DNA of 36,635 bases, from positions 1 through 36,635 of the forward strand of contig CAZFLR010000021.1 of the NCBI GenBank assembly GCA_964519385.1, given 5' to 3'. The DNA comes from SVFI01 sp964519385 (GTDB taxonomy: Bacteria; Bacillota; Clostridia; Lachnospirales; Lachnospiraceae). Positions 30,044-36,635 of this stretch are shown piece after piece. Every line of letters begins with the position of its first letter. The first letter of the stretch is position 1. The position numbers and the translations under genes were made by a program. The notes under the pieces are model-generated. The model did no database searches. It saw only the letters and a program-made list of their open reading frames with translations, and was not told the DNA's origin.

Positions 30044-31582
30044 TTGTTTACAATTCCAACTGTTTTTAAAGAGAAATTAACTGAGACACTCAAAGCAGTG
30101 CTCCCGATTCTGGCAATCGTTTTACTGTTGTGCTTTTCGATTGCTCCGATTCCGCCCAGCATCCTGATGACCTTTCTCATAGGCGCGGTTCTGCTTGTAA
30201 TCGGAATGCTGTTTTTTAACGTCGGTGTTGACATGTCGATGAATCAGATTGGCGAACGAGTCGGCTCTATCATCACCCGTTCAAAAAACATTTTTATCGT
30301 TGTGCTCATCACCTTTATCATGGGCTTTGTGATTACCATTTCCGAACCGGACCTGCAGGTACTTGCCCAGCAGATTCCGTCTGTTCCGAACCAGACACTG
30401 ATTATGTCGGTTGCAGCAGGAGTTGCGGTTTTTCTTGTGTTTGCGATTTTGCGTATGCTTCTCGGAATTCCACTCTCCTACCTGTTGCTCACCTTTTACA
30501 CAATCGTGTTCGCGCTTGCCTTCTTAGTGCCGGGTGATTTTCTTGCAATTTCATTTGACTCCGGCGGTGTAACTACCGGACCGATGACAGTTCCGTTTAT
30601 CATGTCCTTCGGTATCGGTATCGCTTCCATCCGAAGTGACCGTCACGCCGAGGAAGATTCGTTTGGTCTTGTTTCCTTATGTTCCATCGGACCAATCCTT
30701 GCGGTCCTTCTTCTCGGACTGATTTACAAGCCGGATTCCACAGAACAGGTTTCCGAAGCTATTCCAATCATTGACAACACAGTGGAGCTTTGGCAGTTAT
30801 TTGCCACGGAAATACCGCACTATATAAAGGAAATGGCAGTTTCTCTTCTGCCGATTATTGTCTTCTACGGCATTTTCCAGTGTATTGCTCGTGATATTAA
30901 CAAGCGTTCCTTAATCCGCATTATTGTCGGACTGATTTACACCTATATCGGACTTGTTTTATTTCTGACGGGTGTCAATGTCGGTTTTATGCCTGCCGGA
31001 AATTATCTCGGTCAGACCATCGCCGGACTCCCGTATGCGTGGATAATCGTCCCGATTGGCATGATTATAGGTTATTTCATCGTTCTTGCCGAACCTGCCG
31101 TGTTCGTTCTGACCCGTCAGGTTGAAGAGATGACCTCAGGAGCAATTTCCGCAAAAGCAATGGGCATGAGCTTATCCATCGGTGTATCTGTATCCGTTGG
31201 CCTTGCCATGATTCGTGTGCTGACCGGAATTTCGATTCTATGGTTTCTCGTACCGGGCTACTTTATCGCTTTGATTTTAACCTTTTTTGTACCAAAGCTT
31301 TTCACTGCAATCGCTTTTGACTCCGGCGGCGTTGCTTCCGGTCCGATGACAGCGACATTCCTTCTTCCGTTTGCAATGGGTGCATGTACATCCCTTGGCG
31401 GAAATATCATCACCGATGCATTCGGTATCGTTGCCATGGTAGCCATGACACCTCTGATTACCATACAGATTATGGGACTGATTTTCCGCATCAAGGAAAA
31501 CAGACTCCATCAGGGAATTGCAGAAGAATGTGTTACAATTTCTCTGGATGCTTATGACGATTACGAAATCATTGAATTATAA
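30044..31582 (+). CDS. DUF1538 family membrane protein, two-repeat
   Basis: This 512-residue integral membrane protein has about 12-14 hydrophobic helices and an internal duplication. The motif FDSGGV-x-x-GPMT occurs twice (nucleotides about 30556-30591 and 31318-31353), each time followed by a loop and a Pro-Leu/Ile-rich helix. The DUF1538 family has no established substrate; the fold suggests a transporter or channel. The start is assigned to TTG at 30044 because AAAGAGG lies eight bases before it and the encoded MFTIPTVF fits, whereas the upstream open frame runs through the promoter. It is the first gene of a unit with a PII-type protein, AzlC and AzlD, which suggests regulated transport of a nitrogen-containing solute. 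Confidence 0.85.
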   Translation: MFTIPTVFKEKLTETLKAVLPILAIVLLLCFSIAPIPPSILMTFLIGAVLLVIGMLFFNVGVDMSMNQIGERVGSIITRSKNIFIVVLITFIMGFVITISEPDLQVLAQQIPSVPNQTLIMSVAAGVAVFLVFAILRMLLGIPLSYLLLTFYTIVFALAFLVPGDFLAISFDSGGVTTGPMTVPFIMSFGIGIASIRSDRHAEEDSFGLVSLCSIGPILAVLLLGLIYKPDSTEQVSEAIPIIDNTVELWQLFATEIPHYIKEMAVSLLPIIVFYGIFQCIARDINKRSLIRIIVGLIYTYIGLVLFLTGVNVGFMPAGNYLGQTIAGLPYAWIIVPIGMIIGYFIVLAEPAVFVLTRQVEEMTSGAISAKAMGMSLSIGVSVSVGLAMIRVLTGISILWFLVPGYFIALILTFFVPKLFTAIAFDSGGVASGPMTATFLLPFAMGACTSLGGNIITDAFGIVAMVAMTPLITIQIMGLIFRIKENRLHQGIAEECVTISLDAYDDYEIIEL

Positions 31583-31614
31583 GATAGTGATTCTATTACA
31601 GAAATGAGGTTCTT

Positions 31615-32292
31615 ATGGGAAATATCTTTTTAATGACTACGATTATTGATCGGGCCATCACCAAAAAATATTATGAGTTGTTTCAGGAAAATGGTCTGAA
31701 TGTTATGTTTTGGTCCTTAGGCTCAGGAACTGCCACGAGCGAAATGCTCGACTACCTCGGTCTCGACTGTGCGGAAAAGGCCGTCACGTTCTCCGTTGTC
31801 GAAGAACACACCTGGAAGCAGACCAAACGGGCACTTGAAAAGAAGTTAAAAATCGATGCCCCGGGAGGCGGTATTTCTTTCATTATTCCACTCTCCAGTA
31901 TCGGTGGAAAAAAGACATTACAGTTTTTGATTGAAAGCGAAGAATATCAGAAAGAGGAGGAATCGACCTTGAAACAGACAAATCACGAATTGATTGTTGT
32001 TATCGCTGAACAGGGATATACAGAGCTGATTATGAATGCAGCAAGAGGAGCCGGAGCTTACGGCGGAACCGTTTTGCACGCCAAAGGAACCGGTATGGAA
32101 ATTGCAGAAAAATTCATGCACATGTCCCTCGCTGCTGAGAAGGAGGTTATTTATATTGTAACCAAAACAACGCAGAAAAACGATATCATGAAATCCATTA
32201 TCGAACAGGCCGGACCCGGCAGCAAGGCAAAGGCCATTACATTCTCCCTCCCTGTCACCGACACGGCAGGATTAAGACTTATAGAAGATTAA
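31615..32292 (+). CDS. Tandem PII-like protein (P-II family nitrogen regulator type)
   Basis: This 225-residue protein holds two ferredoxin-like halves. The C-terminal half (about 122-225) matches the P-II family: it opens ELIVVIAEQGYTELIMNAA, continues GAGAYGGTVLHAKGTG and ends with KAITFSLPV. The N-terminal half (about 1-112) has the same layout (FLMTTIIDRAITKKYYELF, GSGTATSEMLDYLG, then GGGISFIIPLSSIGG) but is diverged. The uridylylation T-loop tyrosine of classical GlnB and its C-terminal RTGE-like end are absent. PII proteins sense ATP/ADP/2-oxoglutarate and gate transporters, so control of the DUF1538 protein encoded 32 bases upstream is the natural inference. ATG at 31615 follows TGAGG. 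Confidence 0.82.
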   Translation: MGNIFLMTTIIDRAITKKYYELFQENGLNVMFWSLGSGTATSEMLDYLGLDCAEKAVTFSVVEEHTWKQTKRALEKKLKIDAPGGGISFIIPLSSIGGKKTLQFLIESEEYQKEEESTLKQTNHELIVVIAEQGYTELIMNAARGAGAYGGTVLHAKGTGMEIAEKFMHMSLAAEKEVIYIVTKTTQKNDIMKSIIEQAGPGSKAKAITFSLPVTDTAGLRLIED

Positions 32293-32312
32293 ACATAAAG
32301 AGGCAAAAAAAA

Positions 32313-33029
32313 ATGAAAAATTACAAACGCGGTCTGACTGCCGGAATACCAATTGCACTCGGTTATCTGTCAGTCGCCTTTACCTTCGGAATTATGGCTG
32401 TTTCCTACGGTCTCATGTGGTGGCAGGCTCTTCTTATCTCCATGACGACGCTCACCTCCGCCGGACAATTTGCCGGTATAGGAATTATGATACATCCGGG
32501 ACAGTATATACAAATGCTGATATCACAGATTACCATAAATATACGCTATTCCTTTATGTCCATTTCCATCGGACAGAAGGCTGAAAGCCGCCTGAGCGGT
32601 ATCTGGCGTTGGCTTCTCGGTTTCTTTATCACGGACGAAATTTTTGCCGTGGCAGTTCAGGAAAAATCCCTTAAGCGAAGTTTTTTTGCAGGTCTTGCGA
32701 CACTTCCTTATGTCGGATGGGCATTGGGAACTCTGCTCGGTGCCTTGATAGGCAGTATACTTCCGCATCGTCTGATGAGTGCCCTGAGCCTTGCAATCTA
32801 CGGAATGTTTATCGCCATTGTCGTTCCCGACATGAAAACCTCCAAGCCGGTCGCTCTTGTTGTTTTATCCGCAATGATATTAAGTTGCCTGTTCTACTAC
32901 GTTCCGGTACTGTCATGCATTTCCAGCGGAATTACCATTACACTTGTATCTGTTTCCGCTGCTGTCATCGGCGCGATTGTTTTCCCGGCACCTGCCGAAC
33001 CTGAAATCGACAGCCCCGATACGCCATAG
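32313..33029 (+). CDS. azlC: AzlC family branched-chain amino acid exporter, large subunit
   Basis: AzlC with AzlD forms a bipartite exporter for branched-chain amino acids and 4-azaleucine. The protein (238 residues) starts with GLTAGIPIALGYLSVAFTFG and continues with LTSAGQFAGIGIM, ITINIRYSFMSISIGQK and GWALGTLLGALIGSILP, all typical of the family, with about seven membrane helices. AAAGAGG precedes ATG. It starts 20 bases after the PII-type gene, so it is in the same operon. Confidence 0.93.
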   Translation: MKNYKRGLTAGIPIALGYLSVAFTFGIMAVSYGLMWWQALLISMTTLTSAGQFAGIGIMIHPGQYIQMLISQITINIRYSFMSISIGQKAESRLSGIWRWLLGFFITDEIFAVAVQEKSLKRSFFAGLATLPYVGWALGTLLGALIGSILPHRLMSALSLAIYGMFIAIVVPDMKTSKPVALVVLSAMILSCLFYYVPVLSCISSGITITLVSVSAAVIGAIVFPAPAEPEIDSPDTP

Positions 33030-33055
33030 CTATCACAAAAGAAAGGATTTTCATC

Positions 33056-33367
33056 ATGAACAACCATGTTTTCTTTATATATTTGCTTATTCTGGCCGGT
33101 TCCACCTATCTGATTCGAGTGATACCGTTTGTTGCCATTAAAGAAAAAATTCAAAACCGTTTTATCTGCTCTTTCCTTTATTACATACCTTATACGGTTC
33201 TTACCGCCATGACCATCCCGGCTATCTTTTATGCAACCGATTCCATAGCCGGCGCAGCAGCCGGACTTGTAACCGCGGTTATTTTTGCATTAAAAAAGAA
33301 GAGCCTCACGACGGTTGCCATAGCCTCCTGTATCGCCGTATTTTTAGTTGAATTACTTGTCTGCTGA
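33056..33367 (+). CDS. azlD: AzlD family branched-chain amino acid exporter, small subunit
   Basis: This 103-residue protein has four membrane helices. The family pattern is present: YLIRVIPFVAIKEKIQNRF followed by LYYIPYTVLTAMTIPAIFY. It pairs with AzlC encoded 26 bases upstream, with AAAGGA before ATG. It is the last gene of the DUF1538 operon. Confidence 0.92.
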   Translation: MNNHVFFIYLLILAGSTYLIRVIPFVAIKEKIQNRFICSFLYYIPYTVLTAMTIPAIFYATDSIAGAAAGLVTAVIFALKKKSLTTVAIASCIAVFLVELLVC

Positions 33368-33380
33368 TTCTCTTTTATTC

Positions 33381-33773
33381 TTATAATTTCACTACTTCCG
33401 GTTCATGCGTGAATGATGAGAATGTAGCAGTTGCATTCTTAAAAAAGAACACTTCTGTATTTCCGTCATCTGCAGAATACATATGCTGCAGGGACGGATA
33501 TGCGTCAAGCATGGACTGTCTTGCTTCTCTGCGGTCGTCCTCTTCCAGTTCTCCTGCAACCCGAAGCCACTCTCCGTTTTTAAATGCACAAATCTCAACC
33601 TTCGGATTAGCATGAATCTGTTTTGAAACCTCTTTCACCTTACCTGTCTGAATGTAAAGCTTCCCTTCAAAAATATGCGCCGTTCCAAAAGGTCTCACTC
33701 TCGGCTGTTCTCCATCAACAGTTGCCAGATAGTATATTGATGCTTCCTTTAAAAACTTTTCTACTCTTTCCAT
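33381..33773 (-). CDS. Pyridoxamine 5'-phosphate oxidase family flavoprotein
   Basis: This is a 130-residue split-barrel protein. Family segments are the N-terminal ASIYYLATVDGEQPRVRPFG and IQTGKVKEVSKQIHANPKVEI, which form the flavin-binding region, and a central LRVAGELEEDDRREAR. It probably binds FMN or F420-like cofactors and acts as a general oxidoreductase; a true PdxH role is unlikely at this size. AGGAGG precedes ATG 33773. It converges on azlD with 13 bases between the stop codons and no obvious terminator. Confidence 0.88.
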   Translation of the reverse strand: MERVEKFLKEASIYYLATVDGEQPRVRPFGTAHIFEGKLYIQTGKVKEVSKQIHANPKVEICAFKNGEWLRVAGELEEDDRREARQSMLDAYPSLQHMYSADDGNTEVFFFKNATATFSSFTHEPEVVKL

Positions 33774-33849
33774 CGGGTATCCTCCTGTTGTTATATTTTA
33801 TTTGATTAAATTATACTACAAAATCAGTGGTTTGCCACAGAAATACGCA

Positions 33850-33878
33850 TTGTATTTAAATTATCTTTTTGCTATAAT
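33850..33878 (+). promoter_or_regulatory. Sigma-A promoter of the LytTR-PAS gene
   Basis: TTGTAT (33850-33855) and TATAAT (33873-33878) are spaced by 17 bases, 48 bases before the start codon. Confidence 0.75.
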
Positions 33879-33925
33879 CAAGATGTTCTAAAAATATAGA
33901 CAAAACAGACAGAAATGAGGTCTCT

Positions 33926-34630
33926 ATGAATAATCCTGCATATTATTTAAAAAAACATCAAATCAACCCGAGAGATATTTTGTATGTATACAGACGGGAA
34001 CAGAGAACCGTCATTTCCTTTGACTCCGGGGAAGAACTGATTTCCTCCATTCCTGTAAAGAACATCGCTGCCCTTTTACCGGAAGACCAGTTTGTGTACA
34101 TCACCCGCGGAATACTGGCACGGCGCGACAGAATTGTACATATCGGTCATGACGGTATCTACACTATGACGGATGGCAAATCCTTCCAAGGCAGGAAGCG
34201 ATTTTTAAGCTCTCACAGAAAGCTCAGCAAATCAATGTTTCCGACTGCTACTCCAAGCCCGGATGAGGAATTTGTACCTCCCCTTAATTTTTATGAAAAG
34301 TGTAGTATTCTTGACGATATGCCGATTGCATACTGTGTTATTGAACTTGTCTTTGATGAAAAGGGACACGGAATTGATTTTATCTTCCGCTACTGCAATA
34401 AACATATGGAAGTTGTGGAAGGTGTTCCGAAAGAAGAAATGCTGAATCACTCTTTTTACGAGGTGTTTAAAAACGGCGACCGGAAATGGCTGGTCGCATA
34501 TGCTGATGTAGCTCTGAACGGAACGACACGTATCATTCATGATTACAGTCCCGAAATCAGTAAAAACCTGACCATTCACTGCTACCAGCCCGAGCCGGGC
34601 TTCTGTGCCTGCGTATTAGTGCCGGAATAA
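33926..34630 (+). CDS. LytTR-PAS domain protein
   Basis: The 234-residue protein has a LytTR-type DNA-binding region first (about residues 15-95: RDILYVYRREQRTVISF, IPVKNIAALLPEDQFVYITR, then IVHIGHDGIYTMTDGKSFQG and RKR). After a Pro/Ser linker comes a PAS-like sensor (about 127-232: FRYCNKHMEVVEGVPKEEM, NHSFYEVFKNGDRKW). In ordinary LytTR regulators the sensor or receiver comes first, so this order is inverted. It is monocistronic, with its own promoter and terminator. TGAGG precedes ATG 33926. A one-protein ligand-responsive regulator is inferred; its ligand and targets are unknown. Confidence 0.72.
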   Translation: MNNPAYYLKKHQINPRDILYVYRREQRTVISFDSGEELISSIPVKNIAALLPEDQFVYITRGILARRDRIVHIGHDGIYTMTDGKSFQGRKRFLSSHRKLSKSMFPTATPSPDEEFVPPLNFYEKCSILDDMPIAYCVIELVFDEKGHGIDFIFRYCNKHMEVVEGVPKEEMLNHSFYEVFKNGDRKWLVAYADVALNGTTRIIHDYSPEISKNLTIHCYQPEPGFCACVLVPE

Positions 34631-34649
34631 AATCCGGCACATATTTTTT
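34619..34649 (+). terminator. Terminator of the LytTR-PAS gene
   Basis: GTGCCGGA (34619-34626) pairs with TCCGGCAC (34633-34640). The gene's stop codon lies in the loop, and ATATTTTTT follows. Confidence 0.85.
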
Positions 34650-34682
34650 ATACTAAATATTTTTCCCATTTCGTAAGCTTCC

Positions 34683-35036
34683 CTAAAGCTTATACTCTTT
34701 TTCTAACTTGTGATGCGTTATAATCATAATTGGCAGGGGAATAATAACGCCTCCCATCATAAATGCAATTTCTAACACTTCAACCGGCATGACACATCCC
34801 AGCAAAAAGCCGAGTTCTATACATATTCCATAGGCAATCCATATGGTTCCATGTTTCTTATTCCATTTTAGCACATCAGATATTTCTTCTTTCTTAGGCG
34901 GTTCAAGCACATTATAAAATCCTACCGGATTATCCTTTTCCTTTAGCTGGGAAAGCCCAATAAGAATCATAATCCCGGCCACAATCGACATTATAACCCA
35001 TCCCATTATCATCGCTGCATTCACGATACTCATCAT
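34683..35036 (-). CDS. Small membrane protein, 117 aa
   Basis: This family is not named with certainty. The protein has an N-terminal membrane helix (about 5-27), a cytoplasmic loop with NPVGFYNVLEPPKKEEISDV and LKWNKKHG, then two more helices (about 66-83 and 88-108) and a charged end. The loop pattern resembles SdpI-like or DUF-type three-helix proteins of Clostridia. Its start overlaps the DUF5131 gene stop by 4 bp (ATGA), so it is translated from the MarR operon. Confidence 0.65.
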   Translation of the reverse strand: MMSIVNAAMIMGWVIMSIVAGIMILIGLSQLKEKDNPVGFYNVLEPPKKEEISDVLKWNKKHGTIWIAYGICIELGFLLGCVMPVEVLEIAFMMGGVIIPLPIMIITHHKLEKEYKL

Positions 35037-35878
35037 TCCTTTCGTAATACTTCTCTTTTGTGCAATCCTCGTTTTGCCTCCATTGCTGCTTTCATTGCAG
35101 CTTTCCGGTCATAAATGGCTGCGACTTCCTTTTCAATATCAACCGGAGGATAATGCAATCCACTTTTTAATGCCTGCACCATCTGCTCGGTACGATTGCG
35201 GATTTTATACTCTTTTCCATCCTTAATGAAGATATTGCCGGTCTGTCCGAAGATAAGCTGCACATTATTTTCCACACAGGCATCATGAACTTTCTTTACC
35301 CATTCATAATGCAGCGGTCTTGAGCCAAGATAGTTTTCACCACCTGCAAGAACCGTCTCAATCTTTCCAGTTGCGAGATAAGGAGCAATATCCACTTCCC
35401 CTATAAACGGCTTCAAGCTAACCCAGCGATGCTTTGCCGGAAGTTCAAGCAGATATGGCATACGTTGCTCCAGTCGTTCCTGATTTTCGCAGGATACAGA
35501 AAAAGAAACATTATCCCAGCCATCACCCCAGTCAGACGGCAGACAGTCCTTAATGCGTTCAGCTCGTTTCGTAAGCAGTGAAAAAGTCACATCCGGACGG
35601 CGGCGGATAAATTCCCATGCCTCCATACGCCAGGCATCAGCCTCCTCCACAAAAAAGTCACTCGCCATACATACACGTACAAAACATCCGCTCGGCAGCT
35701 TCCAGTTTCCTTCTCTGTTCTTTTTTACAGGCAGATTAAAATCAGACTTATTTCTGACTACCTCATTTGTATCTCTTCCGTAACGCTTATCCAGAAAATA
35801 AGCATAACAGTTCTGACATCCCTCTGAGCATTTGTGGCAGCCATGCCACGGGTTCCAGATTTTATCATTAAGATCCAT
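35033..35878 (-). CDS. DUF5131 (phage Gp37/Gp68) family protein
   Basis: The 281-residue protein begins with KIWNPWHGCHKCSEGCQNCY, the family hallmark with a CxxxCxxC arrangement (Cys17, Cys21, Cys24) like that of radical SAM enzymes. It continues with FSLLTKRAERI, VSFSVSCENQERLEQRMPYL and WVSLKPFIGEVDIAPYL, then LAGGENYLGSRPL. Relatives occur in phages and in chromosomes of many bacteria and their reaction is unproven. The C-terminal 40 residues are helical and basic. It lies 26 bases after the marR-type gene and overlaps the small membrane gene. Confidence 0.85.
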   Translation of the reverse strand: MDLNDKIWNPWHGCHKCSEGCQNCYAYFLDKRYGRDTNEVVRNKSDFNLPVKKNREGNWKLPSGCFVRVCMASDFFVEEADAWRMEAWEFIRRRPDVTFSLLTKRAERIKDCLPSDWGDGWDNVSFSVSCENQERLEQRMPYLLELPAKHRWVSLKPFIGEVDIAPYLATGKIETVLAGGENYLGSRPLHYEWVKKVHDACVENNVQLIFGQTGNIFIKDGKEYKIRNRTEQMVQALKSGLHYPPVDIEKEVAAIYDRKAAMKAAMEAKRGLHKREVLRKE

Positions 35879-35904
35879 ACATTTTCTCTCCTTTTTTCCT
35901 AAAC

Positions 35905-36321
35905 TTAATTTGCTTTCATAATTTCATTTGCTTTTTCTGCCAGCTCTACCAAAGTATTAAAATCTTCCTGTCCAAGTCCGTTTAGCAGCTTTTCGAGTTT
36001 TCCGTTTAAATCAGATTTCGCACAATCAACCAGTTCCAATCCCTTATCGGCAGGAAGAATATAATACGCTCTTTTATCCTGTGAACAAGGCTCTTTGATT
36101 ATATATCCCTTACTTTCCAGAGAGTTGATATGTGCTGTCATCATCTGTTTCGTAACTCCCAGCAGTTCGGCAAGCTTCACCGGTGTATATTGCCCCTCTG
36201 TTTCTGTAATGATGTTAAGCACACCCATCTCACTCGGTCTGATAGGCAGTCCTTTTTTTAATTCCATATAGTTTTTAGCAAAAATTGAAAGCACTGCATT
36301 TGCATTAAGATACTTGTTCAT
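35905..36321 (-). CDS. MarR family transcriptional regulator
   Basis: This 138-residue winged-helix regulator includes PSEMGVLNIITETEGQ, the recognition region KLAELLGVTKQMMTAHINSL and the wing KEPCSQDKRAYYI with the conserved Asp-Lys-Arg. GAGGAG lies seven bases before ATG 36321. An inverted repeat covers its own promoter, suggesting autoregulation together with the DUF5131 and membrane protein genes downstream. Confidence 0.93.
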   Translation of the reverse strand: MNKYLNANAVLSIFAKNYMELKKGLPIRPSEMGVLNIITETEGQYTPVKLAELLGVTKQMMTAHINSLESKGYIIKEPCSQDKRAYYILPADKGLELVDCAKSDLNGKLEKLLNGLGQEDFNTLVELAEKANEIMKAN

Positions 36322-36347
36322 CCTGAAACTCCTCAAAACAAAAAAAT

Positions 36348-36393
36348 AAATGTAGGTTAACCACATAATAGTTCACCCACATTTACTTGTCAA
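36348..36393 (-). promoter_or_regulatory. marR-operon promoter with inverted-repeat operator
   Basis: On the minus strand TTGACA (36388-36393) and TATTAT (36365-36370) are 17 bases apart. Two 14-base half sites, 36348-36361 (AAATGTAGGTTAAC) and 36371-36384 (GTTCACCCACATTT), are inverted repeats with two mismatches. One fills the -35/-10 spacer and the other follows the -10 box. Confidence 0.8.
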
Positions 36394-36449
36394 TATTTTG
36401 TACACAATTGTTTTTATTTCATGTAAGAATCTAAATAAATCCTATATCG

Positions 36450-36635
36450 TCACTTAACCTTTTTCCCAATAGGAATCCCCGGAATACAGCGATGAACCTT
36501 TCTGCAATATTCCTCATATTTCTGCCCATAAAGTTTATGCAGCCATTTTTCTTCTGTTTTTATCAGGAACACCGTCATATATATCAAGTTCGTGTTCGAT
36601 TGCCTTAAAGAGAATACGACCAAGATACGCAACAT
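36450..36635 (-). CDS. Isoprenylcysteine carboxyl methyltransferase-like protein, C-terminal fragment at window edge
   Basis: The last 60 or so residues are visible. A hydrophobic stretch (NLIYMTVFLI) is followed by KTEEKWLHKLYGQKYEEYCR and KVHRCIPGIP, which matches the C-terminal end of ICMT/DUF1295-type membrane methyltransferases, where an E-E-x-x-L...G-x-x-Y-x-x-Y pattern binds SAM. The gene continues beyond the window. Near the edge another minus-strand frame (AYLGRILFKAIEHELDIYDG) is also open, so a frameshift in the upstream part cannot be excluded. Confidence 0.6.
   Translation of the reverse strand: MLRILVVFSLRQSNTNLIYMTVFLIKTEEKWLHKLYGQKYEEYCRKVHRCIPGIPIGKKVK

Overview
The window looks like a chromosomal segment of a Gram-positive anaerobe of the class Clostridia, most likely family Lachnospiraceae. 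Supporting signs are moderate-to-low GC, strong AGGAGG-type ribosome binding sites, RNase Y, RemA, EF-P with a lysine loop tip, sporulation-lineage genes (SpoIIM, YlmC/YmxH, a Spo0A-like DNA-binding protein), a DUF5688 protein, and a housekeeping gene order like that of Bacillota. No rRNA or tRNA gene and no CRISPR array was seen. Assignments come from reading the translated sequences by eye. No database search was run.

Positions 1-1580 are an accessory scar. It holds a type III toxin-antitoxin locus (two 36-nt ToxI-like repeats, an intrinsic terminator, then a ToxN/AbiQ-type toxin broken by a one-base frameshift), a decayed Phd/Doc-like type II toxin-antitoxin remnant, and an internal fragment of a VirD4/TraG coupling protein. 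This is what a degraded conjugative element would leave behind.

Positions 1582-29852 are almost entirely minus-strand housekeeping genes in compact operons: rlmD-type rRNA methyltransferase with a PflA-like radical SAM protein; DUF5688; yqeG-aroE-aroK-aroQ-efp (late shikimate steps plus EF-P); nrdR with an unknown 133-aa protein; ylmC; xerD, spoIIM and a Nudix ADP-ribose pyrophosphatase; a class Ic aspartate aminotransferase; a 36-aa membrane protein; a 94-aa unknown; recA-recX-rny, with recA behind a promoter carrying two LexA boxes; yicC-remA-gmk-rpoZ-rimO-pgsA-cinA(C-terminal type)-DUF3298 protein, with a good sigma-A promoter ahead of yicC; rqcH; glgA; a Spo0A-like protein without a working receiver; and MATE exporter-recQ.

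Positions 29885-33367 are a plus-strand four-gene unit: a duplicated DUF1538 membrane protein, a tandem PII-like protein, AzlC and AzlD. This is the best candidate here for a poorly described physiological system, a PII-type sensor paired with an uncharacterised membrane protein and an amino-acid exporter. Convergent to it is a pyridoxamine-phosphate-oxidase-like flavoprotein.

Positions 33926-36635 hold a LytTR-PAS protein (DNA-binding domain first, sensor second), then a minus-strand operon of a MarR regulator with a clear promoter/operator, a DUF5131 (Gp37/Gp68) CxxxCxxC protein and a small membrane protein. At the window edge lies the C-terminus of an isoprenylcysteine-methyltransferase-like protein.
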